Source of the DNA: Paraglaciecola marina | GTDB lineage: Bacteria > Pseudomonadota > Gammaproteobacteria > Enterobacterales > Alteromonadaceae | Length of the DNA: 64,000 bases | Reading direction: 5' to 3' | Assembly (NCBI RefSeq): GCF_004360155.1 | Contig: NZ_SAIS01000008.1 | Coordinates: forward strand, 178,718-242,717 | In this document: positions 9,007 through 18,700 of the stretch, one piece after another | How positions within the stretch are numbered: the stretch's first letter is position 1 | Layout: every line of letters begins with the position of its first letter | Translations under genes and position numbers: made by a program | Notes under the pieces: generated by a model | What the model was told of the DNA's origin: nothing | The model's database searches: none | What the model saw: only the letters and a program-made list of their open reading frames with translations

Positions 9007-10092
9007 ATGTCAAGACCCGCAAAAATATTTATAGATTTAGCTGCTGTTGAAGCTAATTATAAATATGCTCAAATACTTGCACCTAATTCAAACGCTATAG
9101 CAGTTGTGAAAGCTGATGCTTATGGTCATGGTGCCGTAGAAGTAGCGAAAAAACTTGCTTCCTCGGCAGAGCTTTTTGCTGTGTCTTGCCTTGAAGAAGC
9201 TTTGGTACTTCGAAAGGCAGGTATTGAACAATCAATATTATTGTTGGAGGGCTGTTTTAGTCAGGATGAAATCCCGTTAGCTGTCACTCAAAATTGCCAG
9301 CTTGTGGTGCATAATCAACAACAAATAGATGAGTTGCTTAATGCTGATATTAGCCAGCCAGTTTCGGTTTGGCTAAAAGTTGATACGGGTATGCATAGAT
9401 TAGGGGTACAACCTGGTGAAGCTGCACAAGCTTCTCTGACACTTAAGGCCAGTAAAAATGTTAAGGCCGTACTTTTAATGAGTCATTTTTCTAGTGCTGA
9501 TAACCTTGCCTCTGATGGAGTGATTAAGCAGCTAGATGTATTTGAAAATTGTGTTAGCACAATTAAAGAAATTGGCATTCAGATAAGTACGGCTAATTCC
9601 GCGGGTATTTTAGCTTGGCCTAACAGCCATAAAAACTGGAACCGCCCCGGCATTATGTTATACGGATTGAGCCCATTTTCAGAATACCAGCCCCAAGCTG
9701 GCCAGTTACAAGCCGCTATGTCTTTTGAGTCCGAAATTATTGCAATTCGTGAGGTTTCTACAGGTGAGTCTGTTGGATATGGTGATACATGGGTTGCCAA
9801 GCGACCATCTTTTGTTGCAACTGTAGCTGTTGGGTACGGAGATGGTTATCCTAGGACCGCTAAGTTAGGAACCCCAGTACTTGTGAACGAGCAAAGGGTA
9901 CCTTTAGCCGGACGTGTATCTATGGATATGATTTCAATTGATGTCACAGATTTACAAAATGTAAATATTGGCGATAAAGTTGAATTATGGGGAAAGAACC
10001 TAGGGGCAAATGAAGTGGCATCTTGGGCAGACACAATCGGTTATGAGTTAGTGACTCGCATGCCAAAGCGAGCAAAACGACTATTTATATAG
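9007..10092 (+). CDS. alr: alanine racemase
   Basis: 361 residues, normal for Alr. The PLP lysine Lys35 lies in AVVKADAYGHG, and the opposite-face catalytic tyrosine is Tyr277 in AVGYGDGYPR. VDTGMHRLGV and NRPGIMLYGLSPF are family blocks. It interconverts L- and D-alanine in the cytoplasm, supplying D-alanine for peptidoglycan. It sits 32 bases after the D-amino-acid aminotransferase gene and 40 bases before the S10 peptidase gene, so the three may be co-transcribed. In many gammaproteobacteria alr follows dnaB; that context is absent here. Confidence 0.95.
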   Translation: MSRPAKIFIDLAAVEANYKYAQILAPNSNAIAVVKADAYGHGAVEVAKKLASSAELFAVSCLEEALVLRKAGIEQSILLLEGCFSQDEIPLAVTQNCQLVVHNQQQIDELLNADISQPVSVWLKVDTGMHRLGVQPGEAAQASLTLKASKNVKAVLLMSHFSSADNLASDGVIKQLDVFENCVSTIKEIGIQISTANSAGILAWPNSHKNWNRPGIMLYGLSPFSEYQPQAGQLQAAMSFESEIIAIREVSTGESVGYGDTWVAKRPSFVATVAVGYGDGYPRTAKLGTPVLVNEQRVPLAGRVSMDMISIDVTDLQNVNIGDKVELWGKNLGANEVASWADTIGYELVTRMPKRAKRLFI

Positions 10093-10132
10093 TCCGCAAT
10101 TCAAATTAGTCGGTTCTTAAAAAGGTAAAGTT

Positions 10133-11653
10133 ATGTGTCATAGTAAAATATTGAAGATAAGTGTTCTAACTTTTGGATTAATCGCAAGCTTAATGGTTAC
10201 AGCAAATGAAACGGTCAATAAAGAAGCAAAAGTAACTATAGAGATCCCAGAACTAGTTGGATTTAAAACGTCCCATAAAGGAAAGTTTAACGGGGTAAAA
10301 GTTAATTACGATGTTGTGGCAGCAGAAACAGCACTAGCAAATGATAAAGGTGAAGTAGTTGGGCATCTTTTTGCAACTAGCTACTTTAGAACCAATGACA
10401 AGAGTGAAAATCGTCCAGTTGCTTTTGTGTTTAATGGCGGTCCAGGCTCTGCGTCTACTTGGTTGCATATGGGCTTACTAGGTCCTAAAAAAGTTGATTT
10501 GGTAAGCGATGCATCAGCTGATGACGGTGCAGCCCCTTTTAGCTTAAGCAATAATGACCTGACAATTTTAGATAAAGCTGACCTAGTATTTATTGATCCT
10601 ATCGGAACAGGTTATAGCCGTTTAGTGGGGGAGGGTAAGCCAGAGGATTTTTGGAGCCTAAAAGCGGACACAGACTCTATCGCAGAATTTATACGTATTT
10701 GGGTCACTCAAAATAAGCGCTGGAATTCTGCTAAATACCTTATTGGTGAAAGTTACGGGAGCCCAAGAGCTGTGGGTGTTGCTAAAGCGTTACGGTCAAA
10801 TGGTTTAGATATAGCATTAAACGGTATTGTGATGATATCTCAGGCAATGGATTACACAGGGAGTACACCCGTTGATGATAACTTAGTCGCTTTTGTGACT
10901 TATTTTCCTACTTTAACTGCAGTCGCACACTTTCATAAAAAAGCTGGAGTTGGGGAGTCTTTAGAATCATTTTTAGATAAGAGCCGAGCTTTTGCTGTAG
11001 ATGAATATTTGCCTGCTTTGTTTAAAGGTAATTTATTAAGTGACATTGAAAAGAAAACAATTGCCGCTAAAATGTCGACTTTTATTGGGTTAGATCAAAG
11101 CTATATTTTGCAATCTGATTTAAGGGTTTTATCAGCTCGATTTACTAAAGAATTACTCCGTGATCAAGGTAAAACGGTTGGGATACTCGATGGGCGGTAT
11201 ACATCTGAAGAAGTGGATCTTGTTGCAGGCCGCCCATCTAGTGATGCGGCTAGTGAAAGCATTGGTAGTGCTTACGCCGTGGCAATCAACCACTATATGC
11301 AAGAAGTTTTAAATATAAATGTTGAAACCCCTTATTACCTTAGCTCATCAAAGGTAGGTAAAAACTGGGATTGGGCTGCTATAGAGCCAAATGCCTATGA
11401 CGAGCCTGAATATGTGAAAGTCGCTAGGATCCTTAGTAAGGAAATGCGCAAAAATAAAGATTTAAAATTGTTAGTGGCCAGTGGCTACTATGATTTAGTC
11501 ACGCCGTTTTTTGATGCAGAATACACAGTGGCTCGCCATGGCTTTAAACGGGAAAACATCACCATGACATATTACCCAGCTGGCCATATGATGTACGTGA
11601 ATAAACCTTCACTTAATCGTTTATTGAAGGATATTCACGATTTTATTGATTAG
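10133..11653 (+). CDS. secreted serine carboxypeptidase-like peptidase (S10)
   Basis: 506 residues with a signal peptide (about 1-23). Peptidase family S10 signatures are complete: FNGGPGSAST (oxyanion region), nucleophile Ser207 in GESYGSPRA, Asp454 in SGYYDLVTPF and His485 in PAGHMMYV. It should remove C-terminal residues from peptides in the periplasm or outside the cell. The start ATG has an AAAGG ribosome site. Its position after alanine racemase might point to cell-wall or D-amino-acid peptide turnover, but that is inference; bacterial S10 enzymes are generally linked with peptide scavenging. Confidence 0.85.
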   Translation: MCHSKILKISVLTFGLIASLMVTANETVNKEAKVTIEIPELVGFKTSHKGKFNGVKVNYDVVAAETALANDKGEVVGHLFATSYFRTNDKSENRPVAFVFNGGPGSASTWLHMGLLGPKKVDLVSDASADDGAAPFSLSNNDLTILDKADLVFIDPIGTGYSRLVGEGKPEDFWSLKADTDSIAEFIRIWVTQNKRWNSAKYLIGESYGSPRAVGVAKALRSNGLDIALNGIVMISQAMDYTGSTPVDDNLVAFVTYFPTLTAVAHFHKKAGVGESLESFLDKSRAFAVDEYLPALFKGNLLSDIEKKTIAAKMSTFIGLDQSYILQSDLRVLSARFTKELLRDQGKTVGILDGRYTSEEVDLVAGRPSSDAASESIGSAYAVAINHYMQEVLNINVETPYYLSSSKVGKNWDWAAIEPNAYDEPEYVKVARILSKEMRKNKDLKLLVASGYYDLVTPFFDAEYTVARHGFKRENITMTYYPAGHMMYVNKPSLNRLLKDIHDFID

Positions 11654-11670
11654 AGTGGCTCTTAAATAAT

Positions 11671-12642
11671 TTATTTGTCTGCAATTAGCACAGCCCTTAC
11701 TGGTGCAGGGTAACCTTCAATAGTTTTACTATGATCATCAGGGTCTAGAAAATCCACTAGAGACTGAGTGTCCATCCACTCAGTCGCCCTTTGTTCTTCA
11801 ATGGTCGTTGCGGCTACATCTACTACCCTAATGTTCGTAAATCCTACTCTTTGCAACCACAATGTTAACGCTGCAGTACTAGGTAAATACCATACATTAC
11901 GCATTTGTGCATAACGATCTCCTGGCATAAATACGGTTTGAGCATCACCTTCTACTACTAAGGTTTCGAGTACAAGCTCACCGCCTTTTTTAAGTTGGTT
12001 TTTTAACTGATACAAAAAATCGATAGGGCTACGCCTATGATATAGAACGCCCATTGAAAACACAGTATCAAAAGCGTTTAGCTCTGGGAGTTGTTCTACT
12101 CCGACTGGCATTAAGTGAATTCGCGGGTCAGGGTTAAAATGTTTAAGTGCTTGAAATTGCATTAAAAACAGTTGTGATGGGTCGGCACCTACCACCATTT
12201 TTGCGTTTTCTCCTAACATGCGCCACATGTGGTAACCACTGCCACAGCCTACATCTAATACGTATTTATCTTTTAGGCTTTGAATATGTGGTTGCACGCG
12301 ATCCCACTTCCAATCAGAGCGCCATTCGGTATCAAGGTGTACACCGTGTATATTAAATGGGCCTTTACGCCATGGCATAAATTGCTTGAGTAAGCCGCTA
12401 AATTGTTTTTGGGTATATTCGTCCACGTCAGAGGCTACACCAAATTGTACTGCGTCTTTAATATTAATTGTCGAAGCTTCAGTTTTAGGAAGCTTGTTAA
12501 GGAGTTTCACCCACTTACTAAAATCTCCATGTAGTTGTTCCTTTTGCCATGTTGCAATTTGTGCTGGTAATACTTCTAACCAATGGCTAAGGGGGGAATC
12601 GGCTAACTGCCTATAAAAATCGTTGAACCAAGTAACAGCCAA
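11671..12642 (-). CDS. cmoB: tRNA U34 carboxymethyltransferase CmoB
   Basis: Nearly collinear with E. coli Cmo[51 protein letters not shown] (SAM site), [12 protein letters not shown] and [15 protein letters not shown]. It transfers the carboxymethyl group of carboxy-SAM to 5-hydroxyuridine at tRNA position 34, giving cmo5U. I chose the TTG at 12642 because it matches the E. coli N-terminus and follows AGGAGG (12647-12652); the in-frame ATG at 12661-12663 lies upstream of that ribosome site. It works with CmoA, encoded just upstream on the same strand. 323 residues from this start. Confidence 0.93.
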   Translation of the reverse strand: MAVTWFNDFYRQLADSPLSHWLEVLPAQIATWQKEQLHGDFSKWVKLLNKLPKTEASTINIKDAVQFGVASDVDEYTQKQFSGLLKQFMPWRKGPFNIHGVHLDTEWRSDWKWDRVQPHIQSLKDKYVLDVGCGSGYHMWRMLGENAKMVVGADPSQLFLMQFQALKHFNPDPRIHLMPVGVEQLPELNAFDTVFSMGVLYHRRSPIDFLYQLKNQLKKGGELVLETLVVEGDAQTVFMPGDRYAQMRNVWYLPSTAALTLWLQRVGFTNIRVVDVAATTIEEQRATEWMDTQSLVDFLDPDDHSKTIEGYPAPVRAVLIADK

Positions 12643-12776
12643 GAGGCCTCCTAAATATGGCAATTAGCTCAATACAATGAGCCTTTAGTAAAATTAAAAC
12701 TAATGAAATTTAAATAAAAATAACGCGACTGTAATGCTTAGGGGATTACTTATTAAAGTAATTAGTTGCCCATAAC

Positions 12777-13508
12777 CTAGGCTTTTACAGCTACCATGGA
12801 TGAAAAATTAAAGCAGGTAAACCAGCGAATAACGTCGTTAAACCCTGCGTTTTTCAAACGAGTCTTATGTTGCTCAAAAGACTCAATGCGCATTACATCT
12901 TCAAGGGCTGTCCTTTTTTGGCTTATTTCTAGCTCGCTATAACCATTCCTGCGCTTAAATTCATGGTGTAGCTCTATCAGTAATTCATTACCGCTTTGGC
13001 TAGTGTGACTAAGTTTTTCAGAAAGTATTAATATTCCCCCGGGTTTTAAGCCTTGGAAAATATTTTTAATAATGTCGTCGCGTTGTTCAGGTACGATAAA
13101 CTGAAGAGTAAAGTTCATTATTACAACGCTGGCATTGTTCACTTCAATGTTTTGAATATCATCACAAACTATCGTTATTGGGGTCTTGGATTTAAAAGCT
13201 TTTACGTGCAACTCACAGCGTTTAGCCATTGCTTCTGAGTTATCAACTGCAATAATTTTACAGTTTTCTCCTTGTATATATTTACTTGCTGATAAACTAG
13301 CAGCGCCTAATGAACAACCTAAGTCATATATTGAGGAATCAGCTTGTGCATATTGGGCGCTAATTTGTCCTATGGTATCAACAATTGTATTGTAGCCTGG
13401 AACAGAGCGCTGGATCATGTCTGGAAAGACTTCTGCCACAGATTGGTCAAAGCGAAATGCGGCTACTTGTTGTGGTTGAGAATAAATGGCGTCTTTGCCT
13501 ATTTGCAT
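12777..13508 (-). CDS. cmoA: carboxy-SAM synthase CmoA
   Basis: About 243 residues, matching E. coli CmoA along its length: VAEVFPDMIQRSVPGYN, YDLGCSLGAASLSASKYI (SAM binding), ENCKIIAVDNSEAM, MNFTLQFIVP and RRNGYSELEISQKR. It converts SAM and prephenate to carboxy-S-adenosylmethionine, the donor used by CmoB. The ATG at 13508 is preferred; an in-frame TTG lies at 13523. The spacer to cmoB is 134 bases, longer than usual within an operon, but both genes run the same way. Confidence 0.93.
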   Translation of the reverse strand: MQIGKDAIYSQPQQVAAFRFDQSVAEVFPDMIQRSVPGYNTIVDTIGQISAQYAQADSSIYDLGCSLGAASLSASKYIQGENCKIIAVDNSEAMAKRCELHVKAFKSKTPITIVCDDIQNIEVNNASVVIMNFTLQFIVPEQRDDIIKNIFQGLKPGGILILSEKLSHTSQSGNELLIELHHEFKRRNGYSELEISQKRTALEDVMRIESFEQHKTRLKNAGFNDVIRWFTCFNFSSMVAVKA

Positions 13509-13823
13509 AATAGAAAGTAGCAATTAATTGAAATTTCCATAATTCTACCTGTGTGCTTAATTTCAATCAATTTCCATTGTTTCAAAATTTTTGAGGGAGA
13601 GAATAAGATTTCATTAGAGCAATATTTACGATTTAATTCATGGTTATTGTTTTACAGACGATATTAGGTGGTTAGATTATTAACAAAATAGAGGTAAATT
13701 TGATCTGGATATATGTTTGGGTATATCCACAAGTCTTTATTCTTAGTATTCTTATCGGAATATTAAATAGCTGTATTTGCAAACAATGAATTTCGCAGGA
13801 ATTACAAAAACAAGGTTAAATGA
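13509..13823. other. 315-bp divergent intergenic region
   Basis: AT-rich region between cmoA (-) and the response regulator (+). It must hold both promoters. I found no palindrome, hairpin or small gene strong enough to report. Confidence 0.5.
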
Positions 13824-14456
13824 ATGACAACATTTTTAATTGCAGATGATCACCCGCTATATCGAGAAGCATTGGTTGGTGCTTTATCACCATTATTCGC
13901 TGATCTTGAAATTAAACAAGCTGACTCCTTAGAATCTACTATTACAACTCTAAAGAAGAATAAAAACTTTGATTTAGTTTTGTTAGATCTAAATATGCCA
14001 GGGTGTGACAGTTTTTTGGGGTTGATTAGAGTATTAGAAGATTTTCCAGGTTTACCCGTAGCCGTTGTTTCGGCAAGTGATTCATCCCAAGTTATAAGTA
14101 AGGTAATGAGCTTAGGTGCTAAAGGGTTTATTTCCAAAACTACTCCTACCGAAACTATAGCTGAAGCATTAAAACAAATCATGAAAGGGAATATTTGGTT
14201 ACCTGAAGGATATGAGGAGTTTAGTTCAGAAAATTTGTCTACCATAAATGTTGCTAATTTGGTTGCCGGCTTAACACCTAAACAATTTAAGGTTGTAAAA
14301 CTACTACAAGACGGTTTACTAAATAAACAAATTGCAGCTGATTTGGAGATTACAGAAGCCACAGTAAAAGCGCATATTAGTGCGATATTTAAAAAGTTAG
14401 GCGTAAAAACGCGAACTCAAGCGGTTCTGTTATTAAAAGAACTAGACATCGAATAA
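13824..14456 (+). CDS. NarL/LuxR-type response regulator
   Basis: 210 residues. The receiver domain (about 1-120) has the acidic pair ADD near residues 7-9, phospho-acceptor Asp55 in LVLLDLNMPG, a Ser in VVSASDSS and Lys in GFISKTTP. The C-terminal LuxR helix-turn-helix (about 145-205) has LTPKQFKVVKLLQDGLLNKQIA and TVKAHISAIFKKLGV. It should be a DNA-binding regulator activated by a histidine kinase. No kinase gene adjoins it, so it is an orphan in this window. The adenosine deaminase gene follows after 19 bases and may be co-transcribed. Confidence 0.9.
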   Translation: MTTFLIADDHPLYREALVGALSPLFADLEIKQADSLESTITTLKKNKNFDLVLLDLNMPGCDSFLGLIRVLEDFPGLPVAVVSASDSSQVISKVMSLGAKGFISKTTPTETIAEALKQIMKGNIWLPEGYEEFSSENLSTINVANLVAGLTPKQFKVVKLLQDGLLNKQIAADLEITEATVKAHISAIFKKLGVKTRTQAVLLLKELDIE

Positions 14457-14475
14457 TCCTAAATATTGAGCAAAA

Positions 14476-15468
14476 GTGATTAATAGGTCTTTACCGCTAA
14501 CGGATTTACACCGTCATTTAGACGGCAATATTCGACTGTCTACCATTTGGCAATTAGCGCAAGAGTTTTCTATTGAACTTCCGTACTCGTCCTACCAAGA
14601 GTTTTCGATTAACGCTTTCAACCACAGTAATGTCACTGACTTGTTAGCGTTTTTAAATAAAATGGAGTTAGGTGTTTCGGTATTAGCATCAGAGCAAGCT
14701 TGCTACCGTATAGCTTATGAAAATGTAGAAGATGCTAAATCGGCTGGTTTACATTACGTTGAACTTCGTTTTTCCCCCAGTTTTATGGCTAGACATCATA
14801 ATCTTTCTATTGAAGCGGTTGTTGAAGCAGTAATTGCTGGGGCTAATGATGCAAGTAAAAACCTTAATATACCAATGCAACTAATAGGTATTTTAAGTCG
14901 AAGTTATGGCGTCGAACTGTGTAAATTAGAGCTCAAAGCCTTACTGCAATATAAGCAGCATTTGTGTGCTTTGGATTTAGCTGGAGATGAAAAAGGGTTT
15001 CCCGCTAAGGACTTTGCAGAGCACTTTAGTTCAGCACGAGATGCAGCTTGGCAAATAACTGTACATGCAGGAGAGGCTGATGGGCCTAATAGTATATGGC
15101 AGGCAATTAATTACTTAGGGGCCACAAGGATAGGGCACGGTGTTGCAGCCTCTCAAGATAACAAGTTGATGGACTATATGCTTAAAAATAGTATTGCACT
15201 AGAGTGTTGTTTAACGTCCAACTATCAAACTGGTGCATGTATTGATACGGCTAACCATCCGATAAGGACGTTTTTAGACTATGGACTCATCACCACCTTA
15301 AATACAGATGATCCTGGGGTGTCTGGTATCGAGATAGCAAATGAATACCATGTCGCTAAAAATATTGTTGGCTTGACAGATGCTCAGTTAAAACAAGTTC
15401 AAATTAATGGTTTAAAAGCTTCCTTTGCATCTAAATCGCTTAAGGAAAAATTATTACTGTCCCCTTAG
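14476..15468 (+). CDS. add: adenosine deaminase
   Basis: 330 residues, collinear with E. coli Add. It has LPLTDLHRHLDGNIR (zinc-binding HxH), GLHYVELRFSPSFM, LDLAGDE, TVHAGEADG (zinc His), RIGHGVAA and LNTDDPGVSG (zinc Asp). It hydrolyses adenosine or deoxyadenosine to inosine plus ammonia in purine salvage. The start is GTG at 14476; no upstream ATG fits the conserved N-terminus. It lies 19 bases downstream of the response regulator gene. Confidence 0.93.
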   Translation: MINRSLPLTDLHRHLDGNIRLSTIWQLAQEFSIELPYSSYQEFSINAFNHSNVTDLLAFLNKMELGVSVLASEQACYRIAYENVEDAKSAGLHYVELRFSPSFMARHHNLSIEAVVEAVIAGANDASKNLNIPMQLIGILSRSYGVELCKLELKALLQYKQHLCALDLAGDEKGFPAKDFAEHFSSARDAAWQITVHAGEADGPNSIWQAINYLGATRIGHGVAASQDNKLMDYMLKNSIALECCLTSNYQTGACIDTANHPIRTFLDYGLITTLNTDDPGVSGIEIANEYHVAKNIVGLTDAQLKQVQINGLKASFASKSLKEKLLLSP

Positions 15469-15702
15469 GCTTTTATCACTGCTTAGTTATCTTTAAAGTA
15501 TGTTTTAGCAAACTTAGTGGCTAGCTGACTATTAGTTCGGATTCTTCTTATGAACAAAGGTAATAATAGAAACTAATACTAGTTTTATGTTTTAACGCAA
15601 GTTTTTATGAAAATTTTGTACTTAGAAATTTACTCATTCCGCGGTTAAAGAAATACACTCCACAAAACACGACTTTAATTAGGTATTTTAGTTAATACCT
15701 AG

Positions 15703-18700
15703 ATGTATTCCCTTACATGTTTTCATCAAACATATTGCTATATTCTACTTGAAATTCTTATTCATATTGGCGCTATCCCGCCTAAAACTAGGCCAACTAA
15801 GTTGATTAAAAATATTTGTTTAAGTCTACTGTTAGTGAGTAACACAAGCCTTGCAGTGGGACAAAAAATTCTAGAACAAAGTGTAGAGAATATAAATTTG
15901 GGGTTAATTATTGGGGCTTCTATATTAGGGCTCCTAATATTAATTCTACTTATCTCCAAATTTAGGTTCTCTCGCTTGCGTAAGGTTTTAGCTCGCCATA
16001 ATGCAGAAATGGCTGCTAAACAAGCGCTACTGACAGACTTTAAAATAGGTATGTTACATATTAATAATTCTGGTGAAATTATTTTTGCTAATACAGTAGC
16101 GGCTTTCTTACTAGGTAGTAACCAACAAAAACTAATTAATAAATCTATATTTGGATTTTTCGAAGCTGAAGAGCAGCCCACAATAACGCAAGGGCTGTCT
16201 TCACCTAAATATAGCCATTACCAAACGTATATTGGAAACAGCAAACGTCACCTACAAGTAGGCTTTGTACAACATTTAGATGACATTAACGGTATTGCTA
16301 ATGTTATTTCCCTTACGGATATCAGCAACTACCAAACACAGTTAGATATTCAAAAAGATCAACTTGGTTATTTTGAAAATGCGCTTAATAAAAATGGGCT
16401 AGGGCAGTTGAGTCTTGATTTAGAAGCAAAGATTTTCTCGGTCAATTCAATACTTGCAAACCAACTAGAACGGGAATGTGGTTTTGAAGGTGAGTTGAAA
16501 GATTTCACTGCAATGATTGATAAAAAAGACTTGTTTAATTGGGAACAGATTTTAGATAAAGCTAAAAATCAAGAATCTCTAGAGATTAATCTAGGCATAT
16601 CAATTCTTGATACATCGTCAGTACCAAGCCAAGGCAGCGAGCCAATGGATAACAAACCAGCTAAGGTTCTACCTGTAAGATTAGTTGGTTTATGTCGTCA
16701 AAAAGATAAAGAGGGTAATAGCTGTCGTTTTGATTTTATCGCTTATGACCTATCTGAAATTGAAAAATCTAAAAGTCAGGTACAAGCCAGTCAACAAAAA
16801 ATTAAAACGTTAATCCAAAATAATCCTAATCCAGTTTATGTTTTAGATGAAGAAAGTAAGTTTATTGACTGTAATCCTCCTTTCGAAAAGTTATTTGGTC
16901 TGAAATTAAAGTCAATAACCAACAAGGGGGTGGATAATATTTTGGGGTTGCCTGAACACATAGTTAAATTGCATAGTGATACAGGATCGGGCTTTGGTAG
17001 TCTTAATGTGGGCCACGAAAAAGAGTTTGAGTTGACCCTAGAAAACGGTGCCGTGCATACTTTGAAATTGAAGCTGAAATTTTATTCTGATGATCAAAAT
17101 AATCGGGCTGGTGTGGTTTGTATGTTACAAGACCTTAGCGAGTTAAAGCTGGCTAAAGAGCAACTAGTTCAAGAGCGGAAGCACTTTACAACTATATTAG
17201 ATTTAGCGCCAGCTGCTGTAGCAACAATTAATGCTGAGGATAGAATTATTCAAGCAAACATTGCCATGACTGATCGCTTGGGTTTAAGTGAAAGAGAGCT
17301 TAAAAAAGACACTTTCTATCAATTGTTTAACGATCCAAGTAACGCTGGTAATGCAGCGAAACAAATTCAGAAAACCGGCCGTTTAAGGGCATTTCAGGCA
17401 AAGCTTAAGGGAAATAAAGGTGAGCTGCATCCTAGTGAGTTGCATGTAGATCTCTTAAATAAAGAGCGCCAAGAATACTTGTGTTGGATTTCTGACAGAA
17501 CCGGCGAGCAGTTCCATCAAGATAAGTTTGATGGTTTACTGCAACATAGCAGTATGCCAATGGCAATTTTAGGGGAGCGAGGTTTTACCAAGCTTAACCC
17601 TGCAGCTTGTGACTTTTTCGATGTGCAAGATGAACATGATTTAATAGGTAGTTCACCTTTTGCTGATGATTTAAATATTGATCAAGAAGCGAGTCAAGAG
17701 TTAGAGCGTCACATCACCAAAGTTAAACTAGATGGTCAAGCTAAGTCTATGCCTTGGCAGCATCAAGTTAATCAAGCACTTTTACCTTGCCACGTTACTT
17801 ATGTACCTATGTACAAGGGGAAAGATTTCGATTCTATCTTGTGTATATGGGCAGATTTTCGTGAAATTCAGCAAGCAGATCAAGCCAGAATAGAAGCGAT
17901 AAGCCAGCATCAAGCTGCAGCACAGCAAGCGGCAGAAAAACAAAAACTGTTTGAGTCAAGTCAAAAACAACTAGAGACTAAAACTCGTAGCTTGGTGGAT
18001 ACAGAAAGTAAGCTACAAGTTGCTCAAGAGCACTTATCAGAAAAACAAAGTGAATACAGCGATTTACAGCAGGCTCATGAGAGTATCACCAATCACTTAC
18101 AGGAATTGCAAAAAGATTATAGCTTCAGCCGTGAAGAATTAAACCGCGTTCAAATTGCCAATTCTGAATTGACTAATCAATTAAAAGAGTCCACTGAGCA
18201 AGTAAATGGCTTACAAGAGCAAAGGAATCAAATTTCAGATGCGTTGCAAAATAGCGAGCGTAAGTTTAAAACGGCACAAGAAGAGCTACTGGTAAGTGAA
18301 AGAAATAGTGAAGAACTACAACAACAGCAATTAATCCAACAAGCAAGAATGAAAGATTTTGCGTCTGAAATAGAAGAGTTACAACAATCTATTGGTGCAA
18401 AAGACAAGCAAATTACCGAAGTTGGTAGTCAGATTACGTCATTACAATCAGAGTTAAATCGCTCTGGAGATGCCAGTGATAAACTACGTAAACAATTGAT
18501 GAACCAGCGAAAAGCCAGTGAAGAGGCTCAAAAACAAAGACGAAGTATAGAGCAAACCTATAAAATGGCGCAGTCTGAATTAAGTAATAAAGTCCGCCAT
18601 GTTGAGCATTTACAAAACGAAATGCAAAAGTTTGAAGAAATGTCCAACCAGCAAAAAGGAGACATGGAAAAACAACAAAGCCAATTAACTCAAGAGTTAG

